Origin: an uncultured Faecalibacterium sp.
GTDB taxonomy: Bacteria; Bacillota; Clostridia; Oscillospirales; Ruminococcaceae
NCBI GenBank assembly: GCA_900772565.1
Contig: CAAHET010000155.1
Coordinates: forward strand, 1 to 21,179
Direction of reading: 5' to 3'
Length of the DNA stretch: 21,179 bases
The notes beneath the pieces were generated by a model. That model was given only the letters and a program-made list of their open reading frames with translations. It was not told where the DNA came from and made no database searches. Below are positions 1 through 6,347 of the stretch, in pieces (the stretch's first letter is position 1; each line of letters starts with the position of its first letter). Both the position numbers and the translations under genes were made by a program.

Positions 1-30
1 GTGGAGGTTCAAGTCCTCTTATCCGCACCA
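1..30 (+). tRNA. 3' end of a tRNA, probably tRNA-Leu (partial)
   Basis: Only the 3' part lies in the window. A T-arm is visible (stem GGAGG/CCTCT around the loop TTCAAGT), followed by the 3' acceptor strand TATCCGC, discriminator A and an encoded CCA at 28-30. The missing 5' acceptor strand would be GCGGATA. The GT just before the T-stem and the Leu-like 3' half suggest a class II tRNA-Leu, but the anticodon is outside the window, so the identity is inference. Confidence 0.85.
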
Positions 31-37
31 AACAATG

Positions 38-80
38 AAAATCCGAACCTTTTCTCGATAGGAGAAGGGTTCGGATTTTT
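38..80 (+). terminator. Rho-independent terminator after the tRNA
   Basis: Long hairpin whose arms (about 38-56 and 62-79) pair almost completely, with one bulged T, around a short GATAG loop. The 3' arm ends in TTTTT and more T-rich sequence. It sits 8 nt after the tRNA CCA end, so it probably ends the tRNA transcript. Confidence 0.85.
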
Positions 81-118
81 CGTTTTATTGCTTTTTGGAA
101 CGTGCCGGAATTTACGGC

Positions 119-280
119 TCAGGCAAGGCTTTCAATGAGTTCCGCGCACTTTTCAATGCCGATGACCCCGCTATCCAGCGCAATATGATAGTTGGCGGCA
201 TCGTTGCACCGGATGCCCAGATGCTCGGCAACCAACTTGCCGATGCGTTCCGTGCCGAGAAATTAATTGGAACTTTCCAT
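119..280 (-). pseudogene. Remnant of a cytidylate kinase-like protein (C-terminal 47 codons)
   Basis: Read from 262 down to 119 on the minus strand, the frame gives a clear C-terminal peptide containing GTERIGKLVAEHLGI, then NYHIALDSGVIGIEKC, and ends ELIESLA before a TGA. The N-Y-H-x-x-L-D-S-x-x-x-G-I-E pattern is what I expect at the end of the cytidylate kinase-like family (P-loop nucleotide kinase fold). The frame is blocked by TAA at 263-265. In the same frame an ATG at 278-280, preceded by an AAAGGTG ribosome-binding site, gives only MESSN before that stop. The P-loop and all upstream domains are absent, so this is a truncated, non-functional gene. Family assignment rests on this short tail. 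Confidence 0.6.
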
Positions 281-304
281 GGGATTCACCTTTACCTTTC
301 CATT

Positions 305-352
305 TTAGGACAAAAAACAACGAGCAGCCCTCATGCAACCGGTTTTACGCAT
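305..352 (-). CDS. Putative 15-codon leader peptide inside an attenuator hairpin
   Basis: An ATG at 350-352 opens a short frame, MRKTGCMRAARCFLS, ending in TAA at 305-307. Nearly all of it lies in the hairpin and T-tract of the terminator at 312-368, just downstream of a near-consensus minus promoter. This is the layout of leader ORFs whose translation decides whether a terminator forms, as known for several drug-inducible resistance genes. The ribosome-binding site is poor (GAGTAG). Translation is inference. Confidence 0.4.
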   Translation of the reverse strand: MRKTGCMRAARCFLS

Positions 353-368
353 GAGTGCTACTCGTTGT
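312..368 (-). terminator. Intrinsic terminator / candidate transcription attenuator
   Basis: Arms 318-336 and 349-367 pair over about 17 bp with two mismatches around a 12-nt loop. On the minus strand the hairpin is followed by six T (312-317), so it terminates minus-strand transcription. The predicted start site is at about 370, so the transcript would meet this hairpin almost at once. It lies upstream of the ATG at 280, which argues for attenuation rather than simple gene-end termination. Confidence 0.7.
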
Positions 369-376
369 ACGAAATT

Positions 377-405
377 ATTATAGCCTGCCCGCCGGGAATT
401 TGCAA
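377..405 (-). promoter_or_regulatory. Sigma-A type promoter, minus strand
   Basis: -35 TTGCAA (400-405), 17-nt spacer, -10 TATAAT (377-382), reading leftwards. Predicted start near 369-371, at the base of the attenuator hairpin. Confidence 0.7.
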
Positions 406-479
406 AGGCAGTTTTGCACAAGATTTGTACTGGGCATTCTGCGCAGATTGCACGAGACAAACTTTGTGAAAGATGCCCT

Positions 480-509
480 TTGAAGTCCGCCGCCCGGCCG
501 TGGTACAAT
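480..509 (+). promoter_or_regulatory. Promoter of the CarD-like gene
   Basis: -35 TTGAAG (480-485), 18-nt spacer, extended -10 TGGTACAAT (hexamer TACAAT at 504-509). The start codon is about 70 nt downstream. Confidence 0.55.
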
Positions 510-582
510 ATTATAGAGAACGAAAGTACGCTGGAAAGTCTGTTTTTGCAGCCTTTCCATACAAGGAAACGAGGAAAATACC

Positions 583-1086
583 ATGTCACGGTTTCAGGCG
601 GGAACGCTGGTGGTCTACGGAAATCTGGGAGTGCACGAGGTGGAAGCTGTCGGGCTGCGGCGGTTTTGCGACGAGCCCGCCAGAGAATATTACACCCTCC
701 GGCCCTATTTTTCGGATTCCCACGACCGCAGCTATATCCCCACGGCAAAAGAGGGTGTCCTGCGCCCGGTAACCCCGGCACAGCAGGCAGCAGCCGACCT
801 TGCACGGATCAAAGCGGAGAAGCTGCCCATCCCGGCGGGGGTACAACCGGCACTGGCAGAGCACTATCAGGCACTGCTTCACACAAACGATTTTTACCAG
901 TACCTGATTCTGTTCAAGGAGCTGGGACAAAAGCAGACCCAGCAGCAAAGCCGCGGCCGAAAGATCAACGCCATGGATGCCTACTTTTACCAGATGGTAG
1001 AGCGTGTCCTGCGGGAGGAGCTGGCGGTGTCCTTTGGGGAATCGCAGCAGGAAGCCGGCAAACGGCTGCTGAGTGTTCTGAACTGA
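583..1086 (+). CDS. CarD/CdnL-family transcriptional regulator
   Basis: 167-aa protein whose first residues (FQAGTLVVYGNLGVHEVEAV region) match the CarD_CdnL/TRCF RNA-polymerase-interacting domain: a Tudor-like beta fold that contacts the RNA polymerase beta subunit. The remaining ~110 residues are mainly helical and charged, as in the DNA-contacting C-terminal domain of CdnL. Length is typical of the family (about 160). The ATG at 583 has GAGG upstream and the N-terminal motif begins right after it. The gene stands alone, with its own promoter and a terminator at 1108. In CarD/CdnL proteins the role is to stabilise open promoter complexes at stable-RNA and housekeeping promoters; which promoters apply here is unknown. 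It is not a TRCF, which would be over 1,000 aa. Confidence 0.85.
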   Translation: MSRFQAGTLVVYGNLGVHEVEAVGLRRFCDEPAREYYTLRPYFSDSHDRSYIPTAKEGVLRPVTPAQQAAADLARIKAEKLPIPAGVQPALAEHYQALLHTNDFYQYLILFKELGQKQTQQQSRGRKINAMDAYFYQMVERVLREELAVSFGESQQEAGKRLLSVLN

Positions 1087-1107
1087 AGCTGCGTGGTGAT
1101 TTTTACC

Positions 1108-1156
1108 AATAAATGCAAGGGTTCTTTTTGTGAAGAATCGCCTTTGCATTTATTTT
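1108..1156 (+). terminator. Terminator of the CarD-like gene
   Basis: AATAAATGCAA (1108-1119 region) pairs with TTTGCATTTATT (1143-1154 region), followed by TTTTT. It begins 22 nt after the stop codon. Confidence 0.8.
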
Positions 1157-1193
1157 TGGCATTTTTTCTCACGGATGGCTTGTAAAAGCGCGC

Positions 1194-1222
1194 TTGACAC
1201 ACAGGCCGGAGTATGTTAAAAT
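1194..1222 (+). promoter_or_regulatory. Promoter of the marR-MATE pair
   Basis: Perfect -35 TTGACA (1194-1199), 17-nt spacer, -10 TAAAAT (1217-1222). The palindrome at 1224-1237 covers the predicted start site. Confidence 0.85.
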
Positions 1223-1223
1223 C

Positions 1224-1237
1224 GGTAGTATGCTACC
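1224..1237 (+). promoter_or_regulatory. Candidate MarR operator O1
   Basis: Inverted repeat GGTAG-TATG-CTACC directly downstream of the -10 box, where a bound repressor would block initiation. A near copy occurs at 1742-1755, upstream of the MATE gene, so both sites are probably bound by the MarR protein encoded between them. Binding is inference. Confidence 0.6.
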
Positions 1238-1252
1238 TAACTGGAGGGCACT

Positions 1253-1693
1253 ATGGAAACAAACATTGCACCGGGATTGCGTTTTGCTATTCTCGATCAT
1301 GAATTCAAAATGCGCTTGGCAGAGCGGGCAAACAAGATGGACTTGACCGTTTCTCAGCTAAGAGTATTGGGCGAATTGAGCAAGCTGGAATCGGAAGGCG
1401 TAGAGGAAATCAACCAGAAGGATCTGGAAAATTCTCTGATGGTCACGCATCCTACCATGACAGGGATCATCAAGCGGCTGGAGAAGAAAAAAGCCGTTAT
1501 TTGTACGCCAAGCAAGTTAGACCGGCGCTACAAGAAGATCTGCTGTACACCGGAGTATCTTCATATTCATGAAGAACTGCGTGAAATGGACTGGGAGATC
1601 TTCAGAGAACTTTGCAAAGGGATCCCGCAGGAACAGGTCGAGCTGTTCCTCGCATTATCGGAAAAGATGTTGAGCAACATAGAAAGTCTATGA
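1253..1693 (+). CDS. MarR-family transcriptional repressor
   Basis: 146-aa winged-helix protein. Helices up to about residue 50 form the expected dimer region. The helix-turn-helix follows (about 54-80, INQKDLENSLMVTHPTMTG), then a wing with the family's D-R-R signature (KLDRRYKK, near residue 92), and C-terminal dimerisation helices. The ATG has GGAGGG 7-8 nt upstream. It lies before a MATE pump, and the palindromes at 1224 and 1742 flank it, so it probably represses both itself and the pump until a drug ligand releases it. This resembles Staphylococcus aureus mepR-mepA in gene order and in having an operator before each gene. The segment is visibly richer in A+T than the metabolic genes to its right, which may reflect transfer. 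Confidence 0.9.
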   Translation: METNIAPGLRFAILDHEFKMRLAERANKMDLTVSQLRVLGELSKLESEGVEEINQKDLENSLMVTHPTMTGIIKRLEKKKAVICTPSKLDRRYKKICCTPEYLHIHEELREMDWEIFRELCKGIPQEQVELFLALSEKMLSNIESL

Positions 1694-1695
1694 TC

Positions 1696-1725
1696 TTCCG
1701 CATACGGGTCGTTCCGTATGCGGAA
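1696..1725 (+). terminator. Hairpin between marR and the MATE gene
   Basis: A perfect 12-bp stem (TTCCGCATACGG / CCGTATGCGGAA) around a 6-nt loop, starting 3 nt after the MarR stop and followed by TTTTAT. It may be a weak terminator that lowers pump expression relative to the repressor, or a processing/stability element. The T-tract is short. Confidence 0.5.
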
Positions 1726-1741
1726 TTTTATCGGTTGTATA

Positions 1742-1755
1742 GGTAGCTTGCTACT
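1742..1755 (+). promoter_or_regulatory. Candidate MarR operator O2
   Basis: GGTAG-CTTG-CTACT, matching the arms of the 1224-1237 palindrome with one substitution in the last base. It is 22 nt before the MATE start codon. I see no convincing second promoter next to it, so it may act as a roadblock or belong to an unrecognised promoter. Confidence 0.5.
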
Positions 1756-1777
1756 TTTTTATGAAAGGAACCTATCA

Positions 1778-3133
1778 ATGAACGAAAACAAAATGGGCAC
1801 CGTGCCCGTCAATAAGCTTCTGGTCAGTATGGCGACCCCGATGGTCTTATCCATGCTGGTGGGTGCACTGTACAATGTTGTTGACAGCCTGTTTGTCAGC
1901 CATTATGGCGAGAATGCGCTTTCTGCCGTCTCTTTGGCCTTTCCCATCCAAAATATTATTATTGCGACCGGTACCGGTGTGGGTGTTGGCATCAACGCGC
2001 TGCTTTCCCGCTATCTGGGGCAAAAGGAGCAAAAAGCGGTCAATCAGACCGCTTTGCATGGCATTTTGCTGGGCATCGTGTTTTATATCATTATCTGCTT
2101 CTTTGGGCTTTTCTGTGTACGGAAATTCTATCTGATCCAGACGCCCGATGCAGAGATCGTTTCCATGGGCGTTGACTATCTGACCATCATCTGCGTTTTT
2201 GGTTTCGGACAGCTGTTCCAGCTGATCTTTGAAAAGATTTTGCAGTCTACCGGGCGTACCGCTTATACCATGGTCATGCAGATCGTGGGTGCCATTATCA
2301 ATATCATTCTGGACCCCATCTTCATTTTTGGCTATTTCGGTCTGCCCGCTATGGGCACCAAGGGCGCAGCCATTGCCACGGTCATCGGTCAGATCGTTGC
2401 CATGCTGCTGGGCGTGTATTTCAACCTGACCAAAAACAAGGATGTTCAATTTAGCCTGCAGGACTTTCAGTTTAAGGGTTCTTACATCAAAGCCATCTGT
2501 GAGGTAGGCATTCCGACTATTATCATGCAGTCCATGTCCAGCATTATGTGCTTTGGCATCAACAAGCTTCTGCTGGCGTTTTCTACCACGGCAACGGCGG
2601 TGTTTGGTGCCTACTTTAAGCTGCAGACCTTTGTTTACATGGCTGTTTTTGGCTTGAACAACGCGCTGATCTCCATCGTGGCGTTCAATGTCGGCGCACG
2701 GCATGGGGAGCGCGTCAAAAAGGTGATCCGTCTTTGCGGTCTTTACTCGGCGCTGATCGGTCTTGTCGGAACCCTGATCATGGGGCTTTTCCCCGTCCAG
2801 CTGATCAACGCATTTGCCCCCTCTGAGGAGATGTTCGCCTTGGGAGTGCCGGCGCTGCGCATCCTTGCGCTCAGCTTTGTGTTCGGCAGCATTTCTGTTA
2901 TGAGCAGCTATGCCTTGCAGGGCTTTTCAAAAGGCGTTCCCAGCCTGATCATTTCCGCTGCCCGTCAGGTCATCGTCCTCTTGCCGCTGGCCTATGTCCT
3001 TGGAAATGCCATCGGCATTTACGGCATCTGGTGGAGCTTCCTCATCAGCGAGACCGTAACCGTGGTGTTTGCGCTTTTCCATTTGGCAGGCACGGAGAAG
3101 AAAGAACTGGAGCGTATTGCTCCGGTGCTGTAA
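1778..3133 (+). CDS. MATE-family multidrug efflux transporter
   Basis: 451-aa integral membrane protein with about 12 hydrophobic segments in two homologous halves, the standard MATE length and layout. It exports cationic drugs in exchange for Na+ or H+ across the cell membrane. Family features include the first-helix region PVNKLLVSMATPMVLSMLV, the YNVVDSLFVSHYG segment, a GxGxGINALLSRYLG region, and NIILDPIFIFG in the middle. I place the start at ATG 1778, after AAAGGAA. An in-frame ATG at 1718 would begin inside the 3' arm of the intercistronic hairpin and lacks a binding site. It sits 84 nt after marR and probably shares its promoter. NorM- and MepA-type subfamilies cannot be told apart by eye. 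Confidence 0.92.
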   Translation: MNENKMGTVPVNKLLVSMATPMVLSMLVGALYNVVDSLFVSHYGENALSAVSLAFPIQNIIIATGTGVGVGINALLSRYLGQKEQKAVNQTALHGILLGIVFYIIICFFGLFCVRKFYLIQTPDAEIVSMGVDYLTIICVFGFGQLFQLIFEKILQSTGRTAYTMVMQIVGAIINIILDPIFIFGYFGLPAMGTKGAAIATVIGQIVAMLLGVYFNLTKNKDVQFSLQDFQFKGSYIKAICEVGIPTIIMQSMSSIMCFGINKLLLAFSTTATAVFGAYFKLQTFVYMAVFGLNNALISIVAFNVGARHGERVKKVIRLCGLYSALIGLVGTLIMGLFPVQLINAFAPSEEMFALGVPALRILALSFVFGSISVMSSYALQGFSKGVPSLIISAARQVIVLLPLAYVLGNAIGIYGIWWSFLISETVTVVFALFHLAGTEKKELERIAPVL

Positions 3134-3233
3134 GCGATCTTTGGGACGGTGTCCAAGAGCTTCGCTGATAGCCAGTGTAGCCTGTGGTGAGAGGTGCGGA
3201 AGGAGTTATGGCGCACGGTGAAATAAAGCAAAG

Positions 3234-3268
3234 CAAAAAACAGAGTGCGCCCTGCAGACGCACTCTGA
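3234..3268 (-). terminator. Terminator of the serC-serA operon
   Basis: CAGAGTGCG / CGCACTCTG, a perfect 9-bp stem (3241-3249 and 3259-3267), followed on the minus strand by TTTTTTG. It is about 145 nt beyond the serA stop. I see no terminator for the MATE gene on the plus strand here. Confidence 0.8.
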
Positions 3269-3410
3269 AAAATCCATATACGACAAAAATATGTACAACA
3301 AGGCATTCCCCATCGGGAACGCGCTGATTATGCAGAGCTATATGGAAAACCTCTAATAGGAGCTTATAGGATGAACAACGATATTTGCAAAATATCAGCG
3401 GTTTTCCCAT

Positions 3411-4571
3411 TTACAGGATGCGCACCCGGATGACGGCGGGGATGCTGCTCAGCTTCTCGCTCAGGCGGGCATCCACGGCACCGGTAGCGTCCAGCATGGT
3501 GTAGGCCATGTTCTTTTTGCTCTTGTTCACCATGTTTTCAATGTTCAGGCCGGCCTCGGTGGTCAGGGCGGTGATCTGGCTGATCATGCCCGGCTCATTC
3601 TTGTGGATAATGCAGATGCGCTTGCCGCCGGCGCGGGGCTGGTGCACCTCCGGCAGGTTGACCGAGTGGGCAATGTTGCCGTTGCGCAGGTAATCGCTCA
3701 GCTCCTGTGCCGCCATGATGGCGCAGTTGTCCTCAGCTTCCGGGGTAGAAGCGCCAAGGTGCGGGGTGCACACGATGCCGGGACGACCGAGAATGGCCTC
3801 GGAGGGGAAGTCGGTCATGTAGCCGGACACCTTGCCGCTGTCCATGGCTTCCAGCAGGGCGGCGGTGTTCACCAGCTCGCCGCGGGCGTAGTTCAAAATC
3901 TTGACGCCATCCCTGCACAGGGCAAGGGTCTGGGCGTTGATGGTGTCCTTGGTGGTGGGCAGGTAGGGCACATGGATGGTGATGTAATCGCACAGGGGCA
4001 GCATATCGTTCAGGTTTACGCAGTGGTGCACCTGACTGCTCAGGTTCCATGCGGCTTCAATGGAGATGTAGGGGTCGTAGCCGTAGACCTCCATGCCCAG
4101 CTCGATGGCGCAGTTTGCCACCCGGGAGCCGATGGCACCCAGACCGATGACGCCAAGGGTCTTGCCCTTGATCTCGTTGCCCACGAACTGCTTTTTGCCC
4201 TTTTCCACGCTCTTGGCCATGGCGGGGTCACCGGCCAGACCTTGGCACCACTGGGCGGCAGCGGCCACGTTGCGGCTGCCCGCAATGAGCATGCCGATGA
4301 CCAGCTCCGCCACGGCGTTGGCGTTGGCACCCGGGGTGTTGAACACCACGATGCCCTGCTCGCTGCAGCGCTCCAGCGGGATATTGTTCACACCCGCACC
4401 GGCGCGGGCGATGGCCAGCAGGTTATCGTTGAAGGTGGTGTTCAAAAGGTCGGCGCTGCGCACCAGAATACCGTCCGGGGCATCGGCATCCACCGAGACA
4501 TCGAACTGGTTCTTGGGCAGCTTTGCCAGCCCCACCGGGCTGATGGCGTTGAGCGTTTTGATGGTGTACAT
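3411..4571 (-). CDS. serA: D-3-phosphoglycerate dehydrogenase with C-terminal ACT domain
   Basis: 386 aa. Oxidises 3-phosphoglycerate to 3-phosphohydroxypyruvate with NAD+, the first step of serine synthesis. The Rossmann motif G143-L-G-A-I-G148 is followed by Asp166 (YDPY), which binds the NAD ribose. The catalytic residues of the D-2-hydroxyacid dehydrogenase family are all visible: Arg230 (NYARGEL), Glu258 (DFPSE) and His271 (TPHLGAST). An ACT domain (about 318-386) ends the protein and probably mediates serine feedback. The length is that of the short bacterial SerA form, without the extra substrate-binding domain of long forms. The ATG has AGAGGGG upstream. It is 15 nt downstream of serC in the same transcript. 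No serB (phosphatase) gene is in the window. Confidence 0.95.
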   Translation of the reverse strand: MYTIKTLNAISPVGLAKLPKNQFDVSVDADAPDGILVRSADLLNTTFNDNLLAIARAGAGVNNIPLERCSEQGIVVFNTPGANANAVAELVIGMLIAGSRNVAAAAQWCQGLAGDPAMAKSVEKGKKQFVGNEIKGKTLGVIGLGAIGSRVANCAIELGMEVYGYDPYISIEAAWNLSSQVHHCVNLNDMLPLCDYITIHVPYLPTTKDTINAQTLALCRDGVKILNYARGELVNTAALLEAMDSGKVSGYMTDFPSEAILGRPGIVCTPHLGASTPEAEDNCAIMAAQELSDYLRNGNIAHSVNLPEVHQPRAGGKRICIIHKNEPGMISQITALTTEAGLNIENMVNKSKKNMAYTMLDATGAVDARLSEKLSSIPAVIRVRIL

Positions 4572-4586
4572 ATTTGAAACCCCTCT

Positions 4587-5669
4587 TTATGCATTCTCTT
4601 TACGGAACTTCTCCATGAAGTCCACCAGCTTGTCCACGCCCTCGGCAGGCATGGCGTTATAGATGGAAGCGCGCATACCGCCTACCAGACGGTGGCCCTT
4701 CAGGTTCACAAAGCCCGCCTCGGCGGCCTCGGCGCAGAACTTTTTGTCCATGTCCGCGTTGGGGCTGGTGAAGGTGACGTTCATGGTGCTGCGGTAGCGG
4801 TGCTCCACAGGGTTCGTGAAGAACTCCTGCCCGTCCAGATAGTCATACAGCACCTTGGCCTTAGCTTCGTTGATCTTCTGCATATTGGCAAGACCGCCGA
4901 TGTCGTTTTCCAGATACTTCAGCACCAGACCGGTCATATAGATGCACCAGCACGGCGGGGTGTTGTACATACTGTCCTTCGCCAGCAGGGTGGTGTAGTT
5001 CATCATGGTGGGCACGTTGTCTGCGGCGTGACCCAGCAGGTCGTCCCGGATGATGGCAATGGCCATACCGGCGGGGGCTACGTTCTTCTGCACGCCAAAG
5101 TAGATGCAGCCGTACTTGCTGACATCCACGGGCTTGGAAAGGATCATGGAGCTCATATCTGCCACCAGCGGCACGCCCTCCACCTGCGGCAGCTCCACAT
5201 ACTGGGTGCCGAAGATGGTGTTGTTCTGGCAGATGTGGATGTAGCTGGCGTCCTTGTCGTAGTCAATGGCGTTTACATCCGGGATATAAGTGAAGTTTTT
5301 ATCCTTGCTGGATGCTACGATCTTGGCTTCGCCGAACTTGGCGGCTTCCTTGGCAGCCAGACCCGAGAAGTTGCCGGACACGATATAGTCTGCCTTGCCG
5401 GTGGTCATAAAGTTCAGCGGCACCATGGCAAACTGCTGGGTAGCGCCGCCCTGAAAAAAGCCCACCTTGTAGTTATCGGGGATGTTCATCACCCGGCGCA
5501 GCGTGGCTTCGGTCTCCTTGATGATGGCGTCGAACCACTTGCTGCGGTGGCTCATCTCCATGACGCTCTGGCCGCTGTCGCCGTATTCCAGCAGCTCGGC
5601 CTGTGCCTGCCGCAGCACCTTTTCGGGCAGCATACTGGGACCTGCGCTGAAGTTATATACTCGTGCCAT
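4587..5669 (-). CDS. serC: Phosphoserine aminotransferase
   Basis: 360 aa, the usual SerC length. A PLP enzyme that converts 3-phosphohydroxypyruvate plus glutamate to phosphoserine, the second step of serine synthesis. The N-terminus RVYNFSAGPSMLPEKVL is the classic SerC opening; HRSKWF, GGATQQF (residues 74-80) and ADMSSMILS (Asp171) are substrate/PLP-binding parts. Lys195 in FGVQKNVAPAG is the Schiff-base lysine, and NTPPCWCIYM follows. Start at ATG 5669, preceded by AGGAGAGG; the open frame continues upstream to 5966 but has no family sequence there. First gene of the serC-serA operon, with a promoter at 5752-5781 and a palindrome in its leader. Confidence 0.96.
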   Translation of the reverse strand: MARVYNFSAGPSMLPEKVLRQAQAELLEYGDSGQSVMEMSHRSKWFDAIIKETEATLRRVMNIPDNYKVGFFQGGATQQFAMVPLNFMTTGKADYIVSGNFSGLAAKEAAKFGEAKIVASSKDKNFTYIPDVNAIDYDKDASYIHICQNNTIFGTQYVELPQVEGVPLVADMSSMILSKPVDVSKYGCIYFGVQKNVAPAGMAIAIIRDDLLGHAADNVPTMMNYTTLLAKDSMYNTPPCWCIYMTGLVLKYLENDIGGLANMQKINEAKAKVLYDYLDGQEFFTNPVEHRYRSTMNVTFTSPNADMDKKFCAEAAEAGFVNLKGHRLVGGMRASIYNAMPAEGVDKLVDFMEKFRKENA

Positions 5670-5689
5670 AATCAACCTCTCCTTTTCCT

Positions 5690-5705
5690 GTGATACACCT
5701 ATCAC
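5690..5705 (-). promoter_or_regulatory. Palindrome in the serC leader, candidate operator
   Basis: Perfect inverted repeat: on the minus strand GTGATA-GGTG-TATCAC. It lies between the serC promoter and the ribosome-binding site, so it could be an operator or an RNA hairpin. No regulator can be named. Confidence 0.35.
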
Positions 5706-5751
5706 GCAGCACCGCCGTTTTTGCGGTACGTCTGTTACTTTCCGTAGCCGT

Positions 5752-5781
5752 AGTATACCGGTTTTCCCATGCCGAAAACAA
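5752..5781 (-). promoter_or_regulatory. Promoter of serC-serA
   Basis: -35 TTGTTT (5776-5781), 18-nt spacer, -10 TATACT (5752-5757), with predicted start near 5745, giving a leader of about 75 nt. Confidence 0.65.
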
Positions 5782-5921
5782 GAGCATCTTTGCACAAAGA
5801 TATTGCCCCTGCACCCCGCCTGATGGCACAAAGCATACAAATGTACGCCGCGCAGGGACAAAACATAAGACAATTGTAAAAGATATGCACTATCCCCTGA
5901 TTCCATGCGGATTTTCCACCC

Positions 5922-5950
5922 TTGCACCTTTGGCGGAGATGCGGTATACT
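5922..5950 (+). promoter_or_regulatory. Promoter pointing into the repeat cluster
   Basis: -35 TTGCAC (5922-5927), 17-nt spacer, -10 TATACT (5945-5950). The next plus-strand gene starts only at 6348; the interval is filled by two repeat copies. The region 5782-5921 shows no gene or other recognisable feature. Confidence 0.6.
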
Positions 5951-5984
5951 GGGAATACTGAGACAAATGTAAAAGAAAAGTGAG

Positions 5985-6140
5985 ACCCCTTCCGTCTTGC
6001 CGCTTCGCGTCAATCCACCTCCCCCAAGGGGGAGGGTTTGGCGCAACCGAAAACTTTGCGCTTCAGCCGGAAACTTTACCGCTATGCCAAAGGCCCCATC
6101 CTAGAGGGGGCTGTCACCGTAGGTGACTGGGGGAGTTCGT
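5985..6140. repeat. Dispersed foldback repeat, copy 1a
   Basis: Begins with a 47-bp stretch that recurs with one mismatch at 6147-6193, contains the palindrome CTCCCCCAAGGGGGAG, and ends near GGTGACTGGGGGAGTT. Its interior (6039-6137) is clearly related to the reverse complement of 18568-18672, including an exact 17-nt block ATGCCAAAGGCCCCATC (6084-6100). There is no convincing gene. Likely a non-autonomous MITE- or REP-like element. Confidence 0.75.
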
Positions 6141-6146
6141 GCGGGT

Positions 6147-6309
6147 ACCCCTTCCGTCTTGCCGCTTCGCGTCAATCCACCTTCCCCAAGGGGACGGCTT
6201 TAGCAGTGGCGGGAAACTTTGCGGCATTGCCATAAGGCGTCCCCTTGGGGGAGCTGGCTGCGAACGCAGTGAGCAGACTGAGGGGGTATTTCGGCAGCGC
6301 CTGAGAGGG
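6147..6309. repeat. Dispersed foldback repeat, copy 1b
   Basis: Starts with the same 47-bp sequence as 5985-6031. The halves are imperfect inverted repeats: CTTCCCCAAGGGGAC near 6181 against GTCCCCTTGGGGGAG near 6240, and outer arms ACCCC.../...GGGGGT. The right end AGCGCCTGAGAGGG (6296-6309) recurs in inverted form at 21136-21149. Confidence 0.7.
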
Positions 6310-6347
6310 CGAGCCTGCTAAAAATAATATTTACGGAGGTACAACAG

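Noticed and set aside
95..469. Plus-strand open frame of 124 codons near the left edge
   Set aside because: It is antisense to the kinase remnant and runs through the minus-strand attenuator and promoter; no family resemblance.
3208..3327. 39-codon plus-strand frame starting ATGGCGCACGG
   Set aside because: The AGGAG is only 2 nt from the ATG, and the frame runs through the serA terminator hairpin; composition is not protein-like.
3603..5693. Plus-strand open frames opposite serA and serC
   Set aside because: Reverse-frame artefacts of genes with intact catalytic residues on the other strand.
5985..6309. CRISPR array suggested by the repeated 47-bp block
   Set aside because: Only two copies, 162 nt apart, palindromic with related interiors, and no cas genes.
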